A DNA stretch of 64,000 nt from Halopiger xanaduensis SH-6 (GTDB lineage: Archaea; Halobacteriota; Halobacteria; Halobacteriales; Natrialbaceae), in the NCBI RefSeq assembly GCF_000217715.1, contig NC_015666.1, forward strand, positions 756,270-820,269, in the 5' to 3' direction. Positions 52,478 through 61,887 of this stretch are shown in pieces. Every line of letters starts with the position of its first letter. The stretch's first letter is position 1. Under the pieces are notes generated by a model, which was not told the DNA's origin, made no database searches, and was given only the letters and a program-made list of their open reading frames with translations. Position numbers and translations under genes: made by a program.

Positions 52478-55400
52478 ATGCGCGAGGAAGACGAGCAGTA
52501 CTTCCAGACGCTCGAATCCCGCCTCGACGAGGCTTTCGACGTGGCGGAGACGGCCAAACAGCGCGGCGGCGACCCGAAACCCGAAGTCGAGATTCCGACC
52601 GCGCGGGACATGGCCGACCGCGTCGAGAACATCCTCGGGATCGACGGCGTCGCCGAGCGGGTCCGCGAACTCGAGGGGGAGATGTCCCGCGAGGAGGCAG
52701 CGCTCGAACTCGCGGAGGACTTCGCCGAGGGACGCGTCGGCGACTACGAGACCAAGGCGGGGAAGGTCGAGGGCGCGGTCCGCACCGCGGTGGCCCTGCT
52801 GACCGAGGGCGTCGTCGCCGCACCCATCGAGGGGATCGACAAGGTCGAAATCTTAGAGAACGACGACGGCACCGAGTTCGTCAACGTCTACTACGCCGGC
52901 CCGATCCGCTCGGCGGGCGGGACCGCGCAGGCCCTCTCGGTGCTCGTGGCGGACTACACCCGCGCGCTCGTGGGCATCGACCAGTTCAAGGCCCGCGACG
53001 AGGAGATCGAACGCTACGCCGAGGAAATCGCCCTCTACGACAAGGAGACCGGCCTCCAGTACACGCCCAAGGACAAGGAGACGAAATTTATCGCGAAGCA
53101 CATGCCGATCATGCTGGACGGGGAGGCCACCGGCGACGAGGAGGTCTCCGGCTTTCGCGACTTGGAGCGGGTCGACACCAACAGCGCCCGCGGCGGGATG
53201 TGTCTCGTCATGGCCGAAGGGATCGCGCTGAAGGCCCCGAAGATCCAGCGCTACACCCGCAATCTGGACGAGGTCGACTGGCCGTGGCTGCAGGATCTGA
53301 TCGACGGCACTTACTACGATGACGCGGGTGACGAGGAAAGCGAAGACGAAGCTGACGACGCCGACGAGGAATCCGCCGATGACGGGGACGACGCAGCTGC
53401 CGAGGACGCCGACGACGGTACCGAATCCGACGAACCGCAAGGTCCCCCGCGCGTCGACAAATCGAAGAAGTTCCTCCGGGACCTGATCGCCGGCCGGCCC
53501 GTCTTCTCCCACCCCTGCGCGGAGGGCGGCTTCCGGCTGCGCTACGGCCGCGCGCGCAACCACGGCTTCGCGACCGCCGGCGTCCACCCCGCCGCGATGC
53601 ACCTCGTCGACGACTTCCTCGCGACCGGGACCCAGATCAAGACCGAGCGGCCCGGAAAGGCCGCCGGCGTCGTCCCCGTCGACTCCATCGAGGGGCCGAC
53701 CGTCAAACTCGCCAACGGCGACGTCCGCCGGATCGACGACCCCGAGGACGCCCTCGAGATCCGCAACGGCGTCGAGAAGATTCTGGACCTCGGCGAGTAC
53801 CTCGTCAACTACGGCGAGTTCGTCGAGAACAATCACCCGCTCGCACCGGCCTCCTACACCTACGAGTGGTGGGTCCAGGACCTCGAGGCCGCCGGCGCCG
53901 ACGTCCAGGCCCTCGAGGACGATCCCCGGATCGACCTCGAGTTCCCCGACCCCGAGGAGGCCGTAGAGTGGGCCGTCGAGTACGACGCGCCCCTCCATCC
54001 GGAGTACACCTACCTCTGGCACGACATCTCGGTCGACGCCTTCTGTAACCTCGCGGCGGCGGTCGCCGAGGGACGGATCGAGCAGGACGGCGACGGCAGC
54101 GTGAACGGCAACGGGGACGACAGCATCCTCGTCCTCGAGCACGACGACGCCGTCGCCGACGCGCTCGAGACGATCGTCCTCGAGCACCGCCAGCGCGAGG
54201 GCGAGGACCGAATCGAGATCGACGACTGGCGGCCGTTCGTCCGCACGGTCGGCTGCGAGCCGCGGCAGGCAGTCGCCGACGGGGCCGCCCTCGAGCCGGA
54301 TCCCGACGGTCGCGGCGAGGAGCCGGAACGCGAGCCCGACACCGACCCCGAGGAACCGACCGTCGAACTCGAGCGCACCTGGACCGACGACGACCTCTCC
54401 GAGCGCGCCCGCACTTGGGGCCACGAGGCGGAGGGCGACAACGCCATCGAGGCGGTCAACGAGGTCGCCCCCTTCGAGGTTCGCGAGCGCTCGCCCACGC
54501 GGATCGGCAACCGGATGGGCCGGCCCGAGAAGTCGGAGAGCCGCGACCTGAGCCCCGCCGTCCACACCCTGTTCCCGATCGGCGAAGCCGGCGGCACGCA
54601 GCGCAACGTCGCCGACGCTGCCAAACACGCCGAGACGATGCAGGACACCCCCGGTATCGTCGAGGTGCAGGTCGGCCGCCAGCGCTGTCCCGACTGCGAT
54701 ACGGAGACGTTCAAGAACCGCTGTCCCGACTGCAACGCGCGGACCGAACCCGACTACCGCTGTCCCGACTGCGACGAGCGCCTCGAGCCCGACGACGCCG
54801 GCCGCGTCGAGTGCGACCGCTGCGAGGTCGAGGGCACCTGCGTCGAACCCCGCGAGATCGACGTCAACGAGGAGTTCCGAAGCGCGCTCGAGTCGGTCGG
54901 CGAGCGCGAGAACGCCTTCGAGATCCTGAAAGGCGTCAAGGGACTATCCTCGACGAACAAGGTTCCCGAACCGATCGAAAAGGGGATCCTGCGGGCCAAA
55001 CACGACGTCTCGACGTTCAAGGACGGCACCGTCCGCTACGACATGACCGACCTGCCCGTGACGGCCGTCCGGGCCAGCGAACTCGACGTCGACGTCGGCC
55101 AGCTCCAGGCGCTCGGCTACGATGCGGACATCCACGGCGAGCCGCTGACCCACGAGGACCAGCTGATCGAGCTCAAAGTGCAGGACATCGTCCTCTCGGA
55201 CGGCGCCGCCGAGCACATGATCAAAACGGCGGACTTCATCGACGACCTCTTGGAGCAGTACTACGGCCTCGAGCCGTTCTACAAGATCGACGATCGCCAG
55301 GACCTCGTTGGCGAGTTGGTGTTCGGCATGGCACCCCACACGAGCGCCGCAACTGTCGGCCGTGTGATTGGTTTCACCAGTGCCGCCGTGGGATACGCTC

Positions 55401-56179
55401 ATCCGTACTTTCACGCCGCGAAACGAAGAAATTGCGACGGCGACGAGGACTGCGTGATGCTGCTTCTCGACGGACTTCTCAACTTCAGTAAGTCTTTCTT
55501 GCCGGACCAGCGTGGGGGGAAGATGGACGCCCCGCTCGTCATGTCCTCCCGGATCGATCCCTCCGAGATCGACGACGAGGCCCACAACATGGACATCGTC
55601 CGGCAGTATCCGCGGGAATTCTACGAAGCCACTCGCGAGCAGGCTGACCCCGAGGAGGTCGACATCCAGATCGCCGAGGACACCCTCGGGACGGACGGCG
55701 AGTACACCGGCTTCGAGCACACCCACGACACCACCGACATCGCGATGGGGCCCGACCTCTCGGCGTACAAGACGCTGGGTTCGATGATGGAAAAGATGGA
55801 CGCCCAGCTCGAGCTCTCGCGGAAACTCGAGGCCGTCGACGAGACCGACGTCGCCGAACGGGTCATCGAGTACCACTTCCTGCCGGATCTGATCGGCAAC
55901 CTGCGGGCCTTCTCGCGGCAGGAGACGCGGTGTCTCGACTGCGGCGAGAAGTTCCGCCGGATGCCGCTGACCGGCGAGTGTCGGGAGTGCGGCGGCCAGG
56001 TCAACCTCACCGTCCACCAGGGGTCAGTCAACAAGTACATGCAGACCGCGATCCAGGTCGCCGAGGAGTACGACTGTCGGGACTACACGAAACAGCGGTT
56101 AGAAGTGCTCGAGCGGTCGCTCGAGAGCATCTTCGAGAACGACAAGAACAAACAAAGCGGGATCGAGGACTTCATGTGA
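52478..56179 (+). CDS. polC: DNA polymerase II (PolD) large subunit DP2
   Basis: A 1233-residue catalytic subunit of the archaeal replicative polymerase D. N-terminal segments such as VYYAGPIRSAGGTAQALSVLV and DTNSARGGMCLVMAEGIALKA are family hallmarks. An acidic insertion lies at about 285-325. Several CPDC zinc knuckles occur near 733-790, and CLDCGEKFRRM with CRECGGQ near 1150-1175. The catalytic aspartates are in NCDGDED near 985, where many archaea carry an intein; here the site is empty. The C terminus QSGIEDFM is a PCNA-binding PIP box. About 70 codons around the active site use unusual synonymous codons compared with the rest of the gene. Confidence 0.96.
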   Translation: MREEDEQYFQTLESRLDEAFDVAETAKQRGGDPKPEVEIPTARDMADRVENILGIDGVAERVRELEGEMSREEAALELAEDFAEGRVGDYETKAGKVEGAVRTAVALLTEGVVAAPIEGIDKVEILENDDGTEFVNVYYAGPIRSAGGTAQALSVLVADYTRALVGIDQFKARDEEIERYAEEIALYDKETGLQYTPKDKETKFIAKHMPIMLDGEATGDEEVSGFRDLERVDTNSARGGMCLVMAEGIALKAPKIQRYTRNLDEVDWPWLQDLIDGTYYDDAGDEESEDEADDADEESADDGDDAAAEDADDGTESDEPQGPPRVDKSKKFLRDLIAGRPVFSHPCAEGGFRLRYGRARNHGFATAGVHPAAMHLVDDFLATGTQIKTERPGKAAGVVPVDSIEGPTVKLANGDVRRIDDPEDALEIRNGVEKILDLGEYLVNYGEFVENNHPLAPASYTYEWWVQDLEAAGADVQALEDDPRIDLEFPDPEEAVEWAVEYDAPLHPEYTYLWHDISVDAFCNLAAAVAEGRIEQDGDGSVNGNGDDSILVLEHDDAVADALETIVLEHRQREGEDRIEIDDWRPFVRTVGCEPRQAVADGAALEPDPDGRGEEPEREPDTDPEEPTVELERTWTDDDLSERARTWGHEAEGDNAIEAVNEVAPFEVRERSPTRIGNRMGRPEKSESRDLSPAVHTLFPIGEAGGTQRNVADAAKHAETMQDTPGIVEVQVGRQRCPDCDTETFKNRCPDCNARTEPDYRCPDCDERLEPDDAGRVECDRCEVEGTCVEPREIDVNEEFRSALESVGERENAFEILKGVKGLSSTNKVPEPIEKGILRAKHDVSTFKDGTVRYDMTDLPVTAVRASELDVDVGQLQALGYDADIHGEPLTHEDQLIELKVQDIVLSDGAAEHMIKTADFIDDLLEQYYGLEPFYKIDDRQDLVGELVFGMAPHTSAATVGRVIGFTSAAVGYAHPYFHAAKRRNCDGDEDCVMLLLDGLLNFSKSFLPDQRGGKMDAPLVMSSRIDPSEIDDEAHNMDIVRQYPREFYEATREQADPEEVDIQIAEDTLGTDGEYTGFEHTHDTTDIAMGPDLSAYKTLGSMMEKMDAQLELSRKLEAVDETDVAERVIEYHFLPDLIGNLRAFSRQETRCLDCGEKFRRMPLTGECRECGGQVNLTVHQGSVNKYMQTAIQVAEEYDCRDYTKQRLEVLERSLESIFENDKNKQSGIEDFM

Positions 56180-56302
56180 ACCGGTCCGTCGGCTCGTCGT
56201 CGTTGCCGCGTCCGTCGATAGTCGATTCGTGAACTGCGGTCGGGTTGGTACCGCTTTTCTGTCAACGAAGAATATATTATAGAACGGTAACTACTATCGA
56301 GT

Positions 56303-57523
56303 ATGGGTAATTGGTCCCCCATAGCAGGCGTATCGACGTGGAAGCGATTGCTCGCGGCCGGACTGGTCGCCCTCTGTGTCCTCTCCGCGGGTGCGAGCGC
56401 CGTCGCCGCTGCCGACGATCCGTCGTTCGCTTCGGATACCGTCGACGTGACGGAAAACGAGACTGCGACCGTCAACGTAACGGTCGGCGACGCGAACGAA
56501 ATTCCCGTTCGATTCGGCGACGAAGAGCGTCTCAACTACAAACTCGCCGGAACGATCGATTCGGGCGACTCGGAGACGGTAACGATCCGGATCGATCCGA
56601 GCGCGACGGCCGACTCCGAATCGCCGATTTCGGTCGCAGGCGACGCGTCGCTCGAGGTCAGCGACGAATCGGAACTCGAGTCGGCGCTGGATCCGGCGAG
56701 TTACGAGCTCGCAGTGCTCGAGTCGAACGCGGACGACGAGTCCGTTATCGACGACACGCGCGTCGTCGTCACCGCGGCGGACGAGCGAAGCGAGAACGCC
56801 GCCGAGGAGCACGACGATCCCGTCACTCCGACCGACCGCGGCTGGTTCCTCCTCGAGAACGACTCGGCCGAAACGATCGCGCTCGAACCGGACGGGGCGG
56901 CCGAGGGCGATCGACTCCAGGTCCGACTGTCGGCACCGGGGGTTTTCGTCCTGACCGAGTCGACGACGGTCAATGAAAGCGGCGTCGCTACCGTGACGTT
57001 CGACCTCGGGGATCACGCCGCCCCGCAGCAAGCGGATCTCGTCGCCCGCAGCGACGACGCGAACGTCTCCGCGGAACACCCCGTCTACGTGATTGCGCCC
57101 GAGCAAGACGACCGATCGGCGGCGAATGCAGATATCACGCTCGAGAACGAGTCGTCGGCGTCGGTCACGCTCGACGTCGACGCGGAGGCGGGCGCGGAAC
57201 TCGACGCGGTGCTCGTCTCTCCCGAGCGGTTCGTCCGCGAATCGACGGCGACGGTCGACGAAAACGGCACCGCGCGGGTCGCGTTCGATCTCGACGGTGT
57301 CGACGCCGGGGTCGGGGCGACGGTCAGAGTCTACTCGCCGTCCGAACTCCTCGAGGAACGATCCGTCGCCGTCGTCGACGGTGCGAACGCGACCGACGGA
57401 GCGGCCAAATCGAGCAACGAGAGCGCGTCGGTCGAAGAATCGACGGACGATTCGGTCCCCGGATTCGGCGTCGTCGTTTCGCTCGTTGCGTTCGGTATCG
57501 CAGCGGACCGTCTCAGGCGGTGA
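56303..57523 (+). CDS. Secreted surface protein with PGF-CTERM anchor
   Basis: A 406-residue extracellular protein. A Sec-type signal (LLAAGLVALCVLSAGASAVAA) leads into beta-rich repeats with an ENETATVNVTVGD-like pattern that recurs as NESGVATVTFDLGD and ENGTARVAFDLDGV, suggesting repeated beta-sandwich units of about 130 residues. The end is DSVPGFGVVVSLVAFGIAADRLRR: a PGF motif, a hydrophobic helix and arginines, the PGF-CTERM signal cut and lipid-linked by archaeosortase A. Many NxT/NxS sites could be glycosylated. It resembles S-layer or BGTF-type domain proteins of haloarchaea. A TATA-like AATATATTATAG precedes the ATG. Confidence 0.82.
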   Translation: MGNWSPIAGVSTWKRLLAAGLVALCVLSAGASAVAAADDPSFASDTVDVTENETATVNVTVGDANEIPVRFGDEERLNYKLAGTIDSGDSETVTIRIDPSATADSESPISVAGDASLEVSDESELESALDPASYELAVLESNADDESVIDDTRVVVTAADERSENAAEEHDDPVTPTDRGWFLLENDSAETIALEPDGAAEGDRLQVRLSAPGVFVLTESTTVNESGVATVTFDLGDHAAPQQADLVARSDDANVSAEHPVYVIAPEQDDRSAANADITLENESSASVTLDVDAEAGAELDAVLVSPERFVRESTATVDENGTARVAFDLDGVDAGVGATVRVYSPSELLEERSVAVVDGANATDGAAKSSNESASVEESTDDSVPGFGVVVSLVAFGIAADRLRR

Positions 57524-57594
57524 GTATCGGCCGCGTTTGCGGCCCCGCACAATGCGCGCTGTGTCTTTATCCCCGTCGCGGCCGACGTTCTCAC

Positions 57595-57933
57595 ATGGTC
57601 GAAACTGGCGAGACACCGGCGAAGGAGGGCGACGAGGAGGCCGTCGAGGAGGTCCACGACGTCAACCTCGGGGAGCCAGTCTACGACAAGGACGGCAACG
57701 AGCTCGGTCACGTCCGCGGGCTCGAAAAGAGCGGCTTCTTCGTCACGACTCGCGAAGGAGCTGAAGGGATGAGCGTCGAACACGCTCGCTCGGGCCACGA
57801 GTTCGGCGAAGCACATTTGATGTGGCGCTGCATGGAGTGCGGGCAGATGGGCGACATCGACGACGGACTGCCCGACGAGTGCCCGAACTGCGGGACCGAA
57901 CGCGAGAACCTGATGTACTGGACCGAAGACTAA
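57595..57933 (+). CDS. Rubredoxin-like zinc-ribbon protein, paralogue 1
   Basis: A 112-residue acidic protein. Residues 25-75 form a small PRC-barrel-like unit (LGEPVYDKDGNELGHVRGLE, then MSVEHARSGHEFGEAHLMWR), and the end is a ribbon: RCMECGQMGDIDDGLPDECP then NCGTERENLMYWTED, with two CxxC pairs as in rubredoxin. It probably belongs to a haloarchaeal family (DUF7130, from memory). A closely similar paralogue lies 259 bases downstream on the same strand, indicating a tandem duplication. Function unknown, perhaps electron transfer or zinc binding. Confidence 0.8.
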   Translation: MVETGETPAKEGDEEAVEEVHDVNLGEPVYDKDGNELGHVRGLEKSGFFVTTREGAEGMSVEHARSGHEFGEAHLMWRCMECGQMGDIDDGLPDECPNCGTERENLMYWTED

Positions 57934-58192
57934 ACTGCCGCTGATCGCCGCGCTGACGGTTCGGTCGGGTCCCGCCGCCGATCCTTCTCATCCATTCCGA
58001 GCTCTCTCGAGTCGACTTCTCCTCGAGTTCGTCACGCGAGCGCGGCGTACCGTCCGCGAGACTCGCTGTGCCGTCAATCGACGATCCGACGGTTGTACTC
58101 GACGGTTCGATCGCGTCGGCGTCTCCTCGATCTCCAGCAATTCTATATAGCGCGTAGAGATTTATAGCCGCTCGAGTCGTAGTTTACCAGCG

Positions 58193-58495
58193 GTGAGTCA
58201 GATGGCCACAGAACGATCCCAGCTCACGTTCGGAGCGACGGTTTACACCGAGGACGGAACCAAAATCGGCCAGATTCGTGGCATCGACGAGGACGGCCTC
58301 TACATCTCCCTTCGGGACGGGATTCAGGGGCTGAGCGTCGAACACGTCCGATCCGGCCAGCAGTTCGGCGAGGCCGAACTCATGTGGCGCTGCTGGGAGT
58401 GTGGCGAGATGGGTCGTCTCGAGGACGATGTCCCGGATGAGTGCCCGAACTGCGGCGCCGAGCGCGAGGAACTGTACTACTGGACGGAGGATTGA
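58193..58495 (+). CDS. Rubredoxin-like zinc-ribbon protein, paralogue 2
   Basis: A 100-residue paralogue of the gene at 57595: FGATVYTEDGTKIGQIRGID, then LSVEHVRSGQQFGEAELMWR, then CWECGEMGRLEDDVPDECP and NCGAEREELYYWTED. The core and both cysteine pairs align over about 85 residues; the acidic N-terminal 20 residues of paralogue 1 are replaced by a short MATERSQ. The start is GTG 58193 or ATG 58202 nine bases later. The 259-base gap between the paralogues includes an AT-rich promoter near 58140-58175, so expression is separate. Confidence 0.8.
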   Translation: MSQMATERSQLTFGATVYTEDGTKIGQIRGIDEDGLYISLRDGIQGLSVEHVRSGQQFGEAELMWRCWECGEMGRLEDDVPDECPNCGAEREELYYWTED

Positions 58496-58579
58496 GGCGC
58501 CCCGCCTGCGGCCGCGACCGTCCACGGCCGGCGCGGTCCCGACGAAAACCGTTTTACCGCGCTCGGTCCACCTCGTGGC

Positions 58580-59506
58580 ATGGAGACGCTCGTTTTCGGG
58601 GCGGGGAGCCTGGGGAGTCTCGTCGGCGGCCTACTGGCTCGCGAGTACGACGTCACGCTCGTCGGCCGCGAGGACCACGTGACGGCGGTTCGCGAGTCCG
58701 GGCTCCGTCTCGAGGACGGCACCGACGACGGCGCCCTCGAGGGCGAGACGCCGACGACCACCCGGCCGACCGCGACGACCGACGGCCGGAACCAAGAGGC
58801 GGACCTCGCGATCGTCGCGGTCAAAGCCTTCGACACCCAGGCGGCCGCCGACGCGCTTGCGACCGGTTCGTTCGACGCCGTGCTCTCCCTGCAGAACGGG
58901 CTGGGAAACGAGGAGCAGCTGGCGAACCGCCTCGACGTGCCGGTACTCGCCGGCACGGCGACCTACGGCGCGTTGCTCCGGGGGCCGGGTCGCGTCGCCT
59001 GTACCGGCGTCGGCGAGATCACCCTCGGCGCCCGCGAAGGCGGTGAATCGGCCCTTGCCGACCGGATCGGCCGGGCCTTGACCGCTGCCGGACTCGAGAC
59101 GACGGTCGCGACGGACATGCCCCGGCGGCTGTGGGAAAAAGCCGCCGTTAACGCCGGTATCAACGCGATAACGGCGCTGACGGCGACCGAAAACGGAGCG
59201 GTGCTTGAGGCGCCGGCGAACGACGTGGCGCGAGCGGCGACACGGGAGACGGCCCGCGTCGCTCGCGCCTGTGACGTCCGAGTACCGAACCGCGAGGCAC
59301 TCGCTGCGATGGAGCGGGTCGCCGAGCACACGGCCGCGAACACGTCGTCGATGCGCCAGGACGTCCTCGCGGGCCGTCGAACCGAGATCGACGCGATCAA
59401 CGGCTATATCGTCGATCGAGCCGGCGAGCGAGGTCTCGAGGTGCCGACGAATCGGACGTTGACGGCGCTCGTTCGAGCGTGGGAGCGCGGTCAGGGGCTG
59501 CGGTAG
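58580..59506 (+). CDS. panE: 2-dehydropantoate 2-reductase family protein
   Basis: A 308-residue ApbA/PanE-type NADPH-dependent ketopantoate reductase. The Rossmann loop GAGSLGSLVGGLLA is at 7-20. VAVKAFDTQAAADAL (about 80), SLQNGLGNEEQLANRL (about 103-118), and LWEKAAVNAGINAITALT (about 185) carry the substrate and nucleotide residues, with the catalytic lysine in LWEKA. The end NTSSMRQDVLAGRRTEIDAI is diagnostic of the family. It makes pantoate for coenzyme A, though archaea also use other reductases, so the physiological substrate is not certain. Confidence 0.87.
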   Translation: METLVFGAGSLGSLVGGLLAREYDVTLVGREDHVTAVRESGLRLEDGTDDGALEGETPTTTRPTATTDGRNQEADLAIVAVKAFDTQAAADALATGSFDAVLSLQNGLGNEEQLANRLDVPVLAGTATYGALLRGPGRVACTGVGEITLGAREGGESALADRIGRALTAAGLETTVATDMPRRLWEKAAVNAGINAITALTATENGAVLEAPANDVARAATRETARVARACDVRVPNREALAAMERVAEHTAANTSSMRQDVLAGRRTEIDAINGYIVDRAGERGLEVPTNRTLTALVRAWERGQGLR

Positions 59507-59588
59507 GTGTTACTCGGTGCGGACGCGACCGCCGAACGTCCGGCTACGCGGCTGAAAACAATAAAACGGGATATCGGCTGGAGACGAC

Positions 59589-59951
59589 TTAGAACGGTGC
59601 TTCGGGGCCTTCGTCGGGTTCGCCGTCGTCGTCGACGGTTTCGCCGGGGAACGACGGCTCCATGCCGCCGCCCATGTCGCCGCCACCGTCCATGCCGGTG
59701 TGGGCGTTGACCTGCTCGATCTCCGGGATTTCCTTAACCATGCGGCTCTTGATCGCCTGAATCGTCATCGGCGAGATACCGCAGCCGCTGCAGGCGCCGC
59801 CCAGCGCGATCGAGACCTCGCCGGTCTCGCGGTCGAGGTCCTGAATCGCCGCGCTGCCGCCGTGCATCTGGATCTGCGGGAAGTTGCGCCGCAGGAAGTT
59901 CGCGACGCGCTCTTCGAGGTCGTCCCCGTCGTTCTGGGTTTCCGTGCTCAT
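59589..59951 (-). CDS. NifU-like C-terminal domain protein
   Basis: A 120-residue iron-sulfur scaffold domain. The motif GEVSIALGGACSGCGISPMTIQ carries the CxxC pair near 54-57 that binds a cluster between two monomers, as in Nfu proteins. FLRRNFPQIQMHGGSAAIQDLD opens the domain. The last 35 residues are a Gly/Met-rich and acidic tail. It probably delivers Fe-S clusters to apoproteins. No suf genes are adjacent. Confidence 0.88.
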   Translation of the reverse strand: MSTETQNDGDDLEERVANFLRRNFPQIQMHGGSAAIQDLDRETGEVSIALGGACSGCGISPMTIQAIKSRMVKEIPEIEQVNAHTGMDGGGDMGGGMEPSFPGETVDDDGEPDEGPEAPF

Positions 59952-60098
59952 AGAACTGCCTTGGGTGTGAGTCCCCCTAAACCTTCCGTCCTACCTGTTC
60001 GCTTCTCGCACCGAGCGGCCGAGAAGACGGTCGTGACGATCGCACGAGCGGTTCCGCGGCGTCGGTCCGTTTCCACGAGGGCGACTCGTCTCGGCGGC

Positions 60099-60416
60099 TT
60101 ACTCGAAGTCGAACACCCGTCGCAGTTCCGTCTCGATCTCCTCGACGTGGGTCTCGAGGACGGTCTCGAACCGTTCCTCTTCGACGAGAACGCCGGAAAG
60201 CCGATCGTACGGGTTCTCGGGGAGCTCAACGCGGAACTCGCCGTCGCCCTCGTAGAAGGGTTCGCTCTCATTGAGAACCTGCTGGTCGATCGCGTGGACG
60301 AGTTCGGAGTCGTAGCGGTCGTTCATCCGGTTGAACGCGTTCTTGTACGCCTGTTGGAGTTCCGGGAAGTAGTTGGCGTACTTGTCTTCGAATTTCTCGG
60401 GGTCGAAGTCGGCCAT
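60099..60416 (-). CDS. Haloarchaeal acidic protein (DUF5783-like)
   Basis: A 105-residue acidic helical protein starting MADFDPEKFEDKYANYFPEL and containing NDRYDSELVHAIDQQVLNES. The pattern is one I associate with the conserved haloarchaeal family DUF5783; the name is from memory. No enzyme motif, Cys or membrane segment. Start ATG 60416; the longer frame to 60467 crosses the upstream promoter. Function unknown, but the very conserved look suggests a core haloarchaeal role. Confidence 0.75.
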   Translation of the reverse strand: MADFDPEKFEDKYANYFPELQQAYKNAFNRMNDRYDSELVHAIDQQVLNESEPFYEGDGEFRVELPENPYDRLSGVLVEEERFETVLETHVEEIETELRRVFDFE

Positions 60417-60602
60417 ACTGGAATGCAGCGCGAGCGACGACAAAAGTCGGACGATCGGTCGCAGCAATATTCGTCCATAACTATCGTTAAGATTCTGTTA
60501 CCGAATCGCTCCACTCGGTTGAAACGGTATCGACTGCCTACAAACGTGACTGCGTACGCAAGCGGAACGGACACCTCGAACTCAACCGTTAATACGAATC
60601 AC

Positions 60603-61010
60603 ATGTCCATCGATCAGCGACCCATTCCGCCGGAAGCGTTACCGCCGGGATGGGGCGCCGCTGAACTCTGCGACGACCGGTTCGCCTACCGGTACAGGCA
60701 GCCCCCGATCGAACTCGTCGCGGACCGAACGACAACCGATCGCTCCCACCCCCGACTCGGACTCGGCTACTGCTGGGAGCTTCGCTACCGGTACTCGCTG
60801 CGCGACCGCTCAATCTCGGAAGCCATCGGCCTCGTCTCGACCAGACGCGCCGCCGTCGAGGGCCTCCTCGAGAGCATGCGCCGGGTCCACGAGCGGGCCG
60901 AGTCGATCGACGATCCGTTCGACGTGACTGCGGTCCTCGATCGCATCTCGCTCTCGGAGTTCGTTCCGGACGGCCGCTCGAACGCTACCGGTGACGGCAA
61001 CGAAGCGTGA
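60603..61010 (+). CDS. Haloarchaeal orphan protein (135 aa)
   Basis: A 135-residue soluble protein from ATG 60603 starting MSIDQRPIPPEALPPGWGAA. A strand-rich first half (FAYRYRQPPIELVADRT and YCWELRYRYS) precedes a helical part (STRRAAVEGLLESMRRVHER). The open frame extends far upstream to 59700, but that part is antisense to the NifU and DUF5783-like genes and is not coding. No family recognised. It is convergent with the coiled-coil gene on the other strand. Confidence 0.65.
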   Translation: MSIDQRPIPPEALPPGWGAAELCDDRFAYRYRQPPIELVADRTTTDRSHPRLGLGYCWELRYRYSLRDRSISEAIGLVSTRRAAVEGLLESMRRVHERAESIDDPFDVTAVLDRISLSEFVPDGRSNATGDGNEA

Positions 61011-61071
61011 CGTACCGACTGCACTCCGCCGTTTTTCGACGCCGCACTAACCGACGAGACGCTCGTCCGCA

Positions 61072-61887
61072 TCACGCCCGCCGAACCAGGTGATCGCGAA
61101 CCGTTCGCTGACACTCCCGGCAGATCCGACACAGACGAGTGAGCGTCGCGAGCACCGGATACCGCGCGTCGAACGACGCGTAGACCGATTCCACGAGCGT
61201 GCGATACGGCACGTCGCCGGCCTCCCGAACCGGCTCCTGCAACCGCTCCTGTCGCTCCTCGATCCCCGTCTCTAACTGCTCGCAAAATTCCTCGAGTCGG
61301 TCGTGTTTCGCCTGTAACTCGTCGAATCCGTACTGCTGCAGCGATTCCGCGGCCGTCGACCGGAGCCACGCGACGATCGGATCGAGGTCGGCGACGAGCG
61401 TCTCGAGGCGCTCGGCTTCGGCCTCGAGCGCTTCCTGCAGCCGCTCGGCCTCGAACCGTCGCGTCGTCGCCGCCTCGATGACGGCGGTTTTCAGCTCCGC
61501 GGTCCAGGTCGCGTTCGTCGTCAGCGCAACGGCGATGTCGCGCGAGAATTCCGCCGCGAGCGCTCGCACGACCGATTCTTCCCCGTCTATCTCGACGGTG
61601 GTGTGGGGAACGATCGTCTCGAGGAACGTTTGTCGGACGATAGCGCAGGAATCAGGCGTCGTCGGCCCTGTACCGGCTGCCCGGGACGTCATCACCGTCG
61701 GCGTCGCCTGCGCGACCGGGCCGGCGGTCGTGGCGGACGGGCCGGCCGGCAGTTCGCGGACGCGAGCGGCGAACGACTCGAACGCGTCGATCCGGTCCGC
61801 GACCGACTCTCGCTGCTCGGTGACGCACTCGAGCGCGCGGTGGACGTCCGTCGTGGCCGTCTCGGTTGTCGTCGCGTTTGCGGTCAC
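61072..61887 (-). CDS. Haloarchaeal coiled-coil protein (DUF7260-like)
   Basis: A 271-residue protein from GTG 61887, which overlaps the stop of the upstream gene by four bases (GTGA) and so decides the start; the longer frame to 62133 is antisense-style shadow. The N-terminal helix (ALECVTEQRESVADRIDAFE) and a long coiled coil (TRRFEAERLQEALEAEAERL, EFCEQLETGIEERQERLQEP) dominate, and the C terminus has RLCRICRECQRTVRDHL with three cysteines and a basic end. I associate this layout with DUF7260, from memory. It is translationally coupled to the gene before it and shares its iron-box-like promoter. Confidence 0.72.
   Translation of the reverse strand: MTANATTTETATTDVHRALECVTEQRESVADRIDAFESFAARVRELPAGPSATTAGPVAQATPTVMTSRAAGTGPTTPDSCAIVRQTFLETIVPHTTVEIDGEESVVRALAAEFSRDIAVALTTNATWTAELKTAVIEAATTRRFEAERLQEALEAEAERLETLVADLDPIVAWLRSTAAESLQQYGFDELQAKHDRLEEFCEQLETGIEERQERLQEPVREAGDVPYRTLVESVYASFDARYPVLATLTRLCRICRECQRTVRDHLVRRA

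Noticed and set aside
52853-54628. 591-codon open frame on the minus strand
   Set aside because: Lies entirely antisense to DP2, whose product is unmistakable; no motif of its own.
55420-55450. Possible intein in DP2 at the RRN/CDGDED site
   Set aside because: Checked directly: the extein sequence is continuous with no inserted splicing domain; only the codon use is odd.
59700-60602. Long upstream extension of the orphan at 60603
   Set aside because: It is antisense to the NifU-domain and DUF5783-like genes; only the part from ATG 60603 looks like protein.
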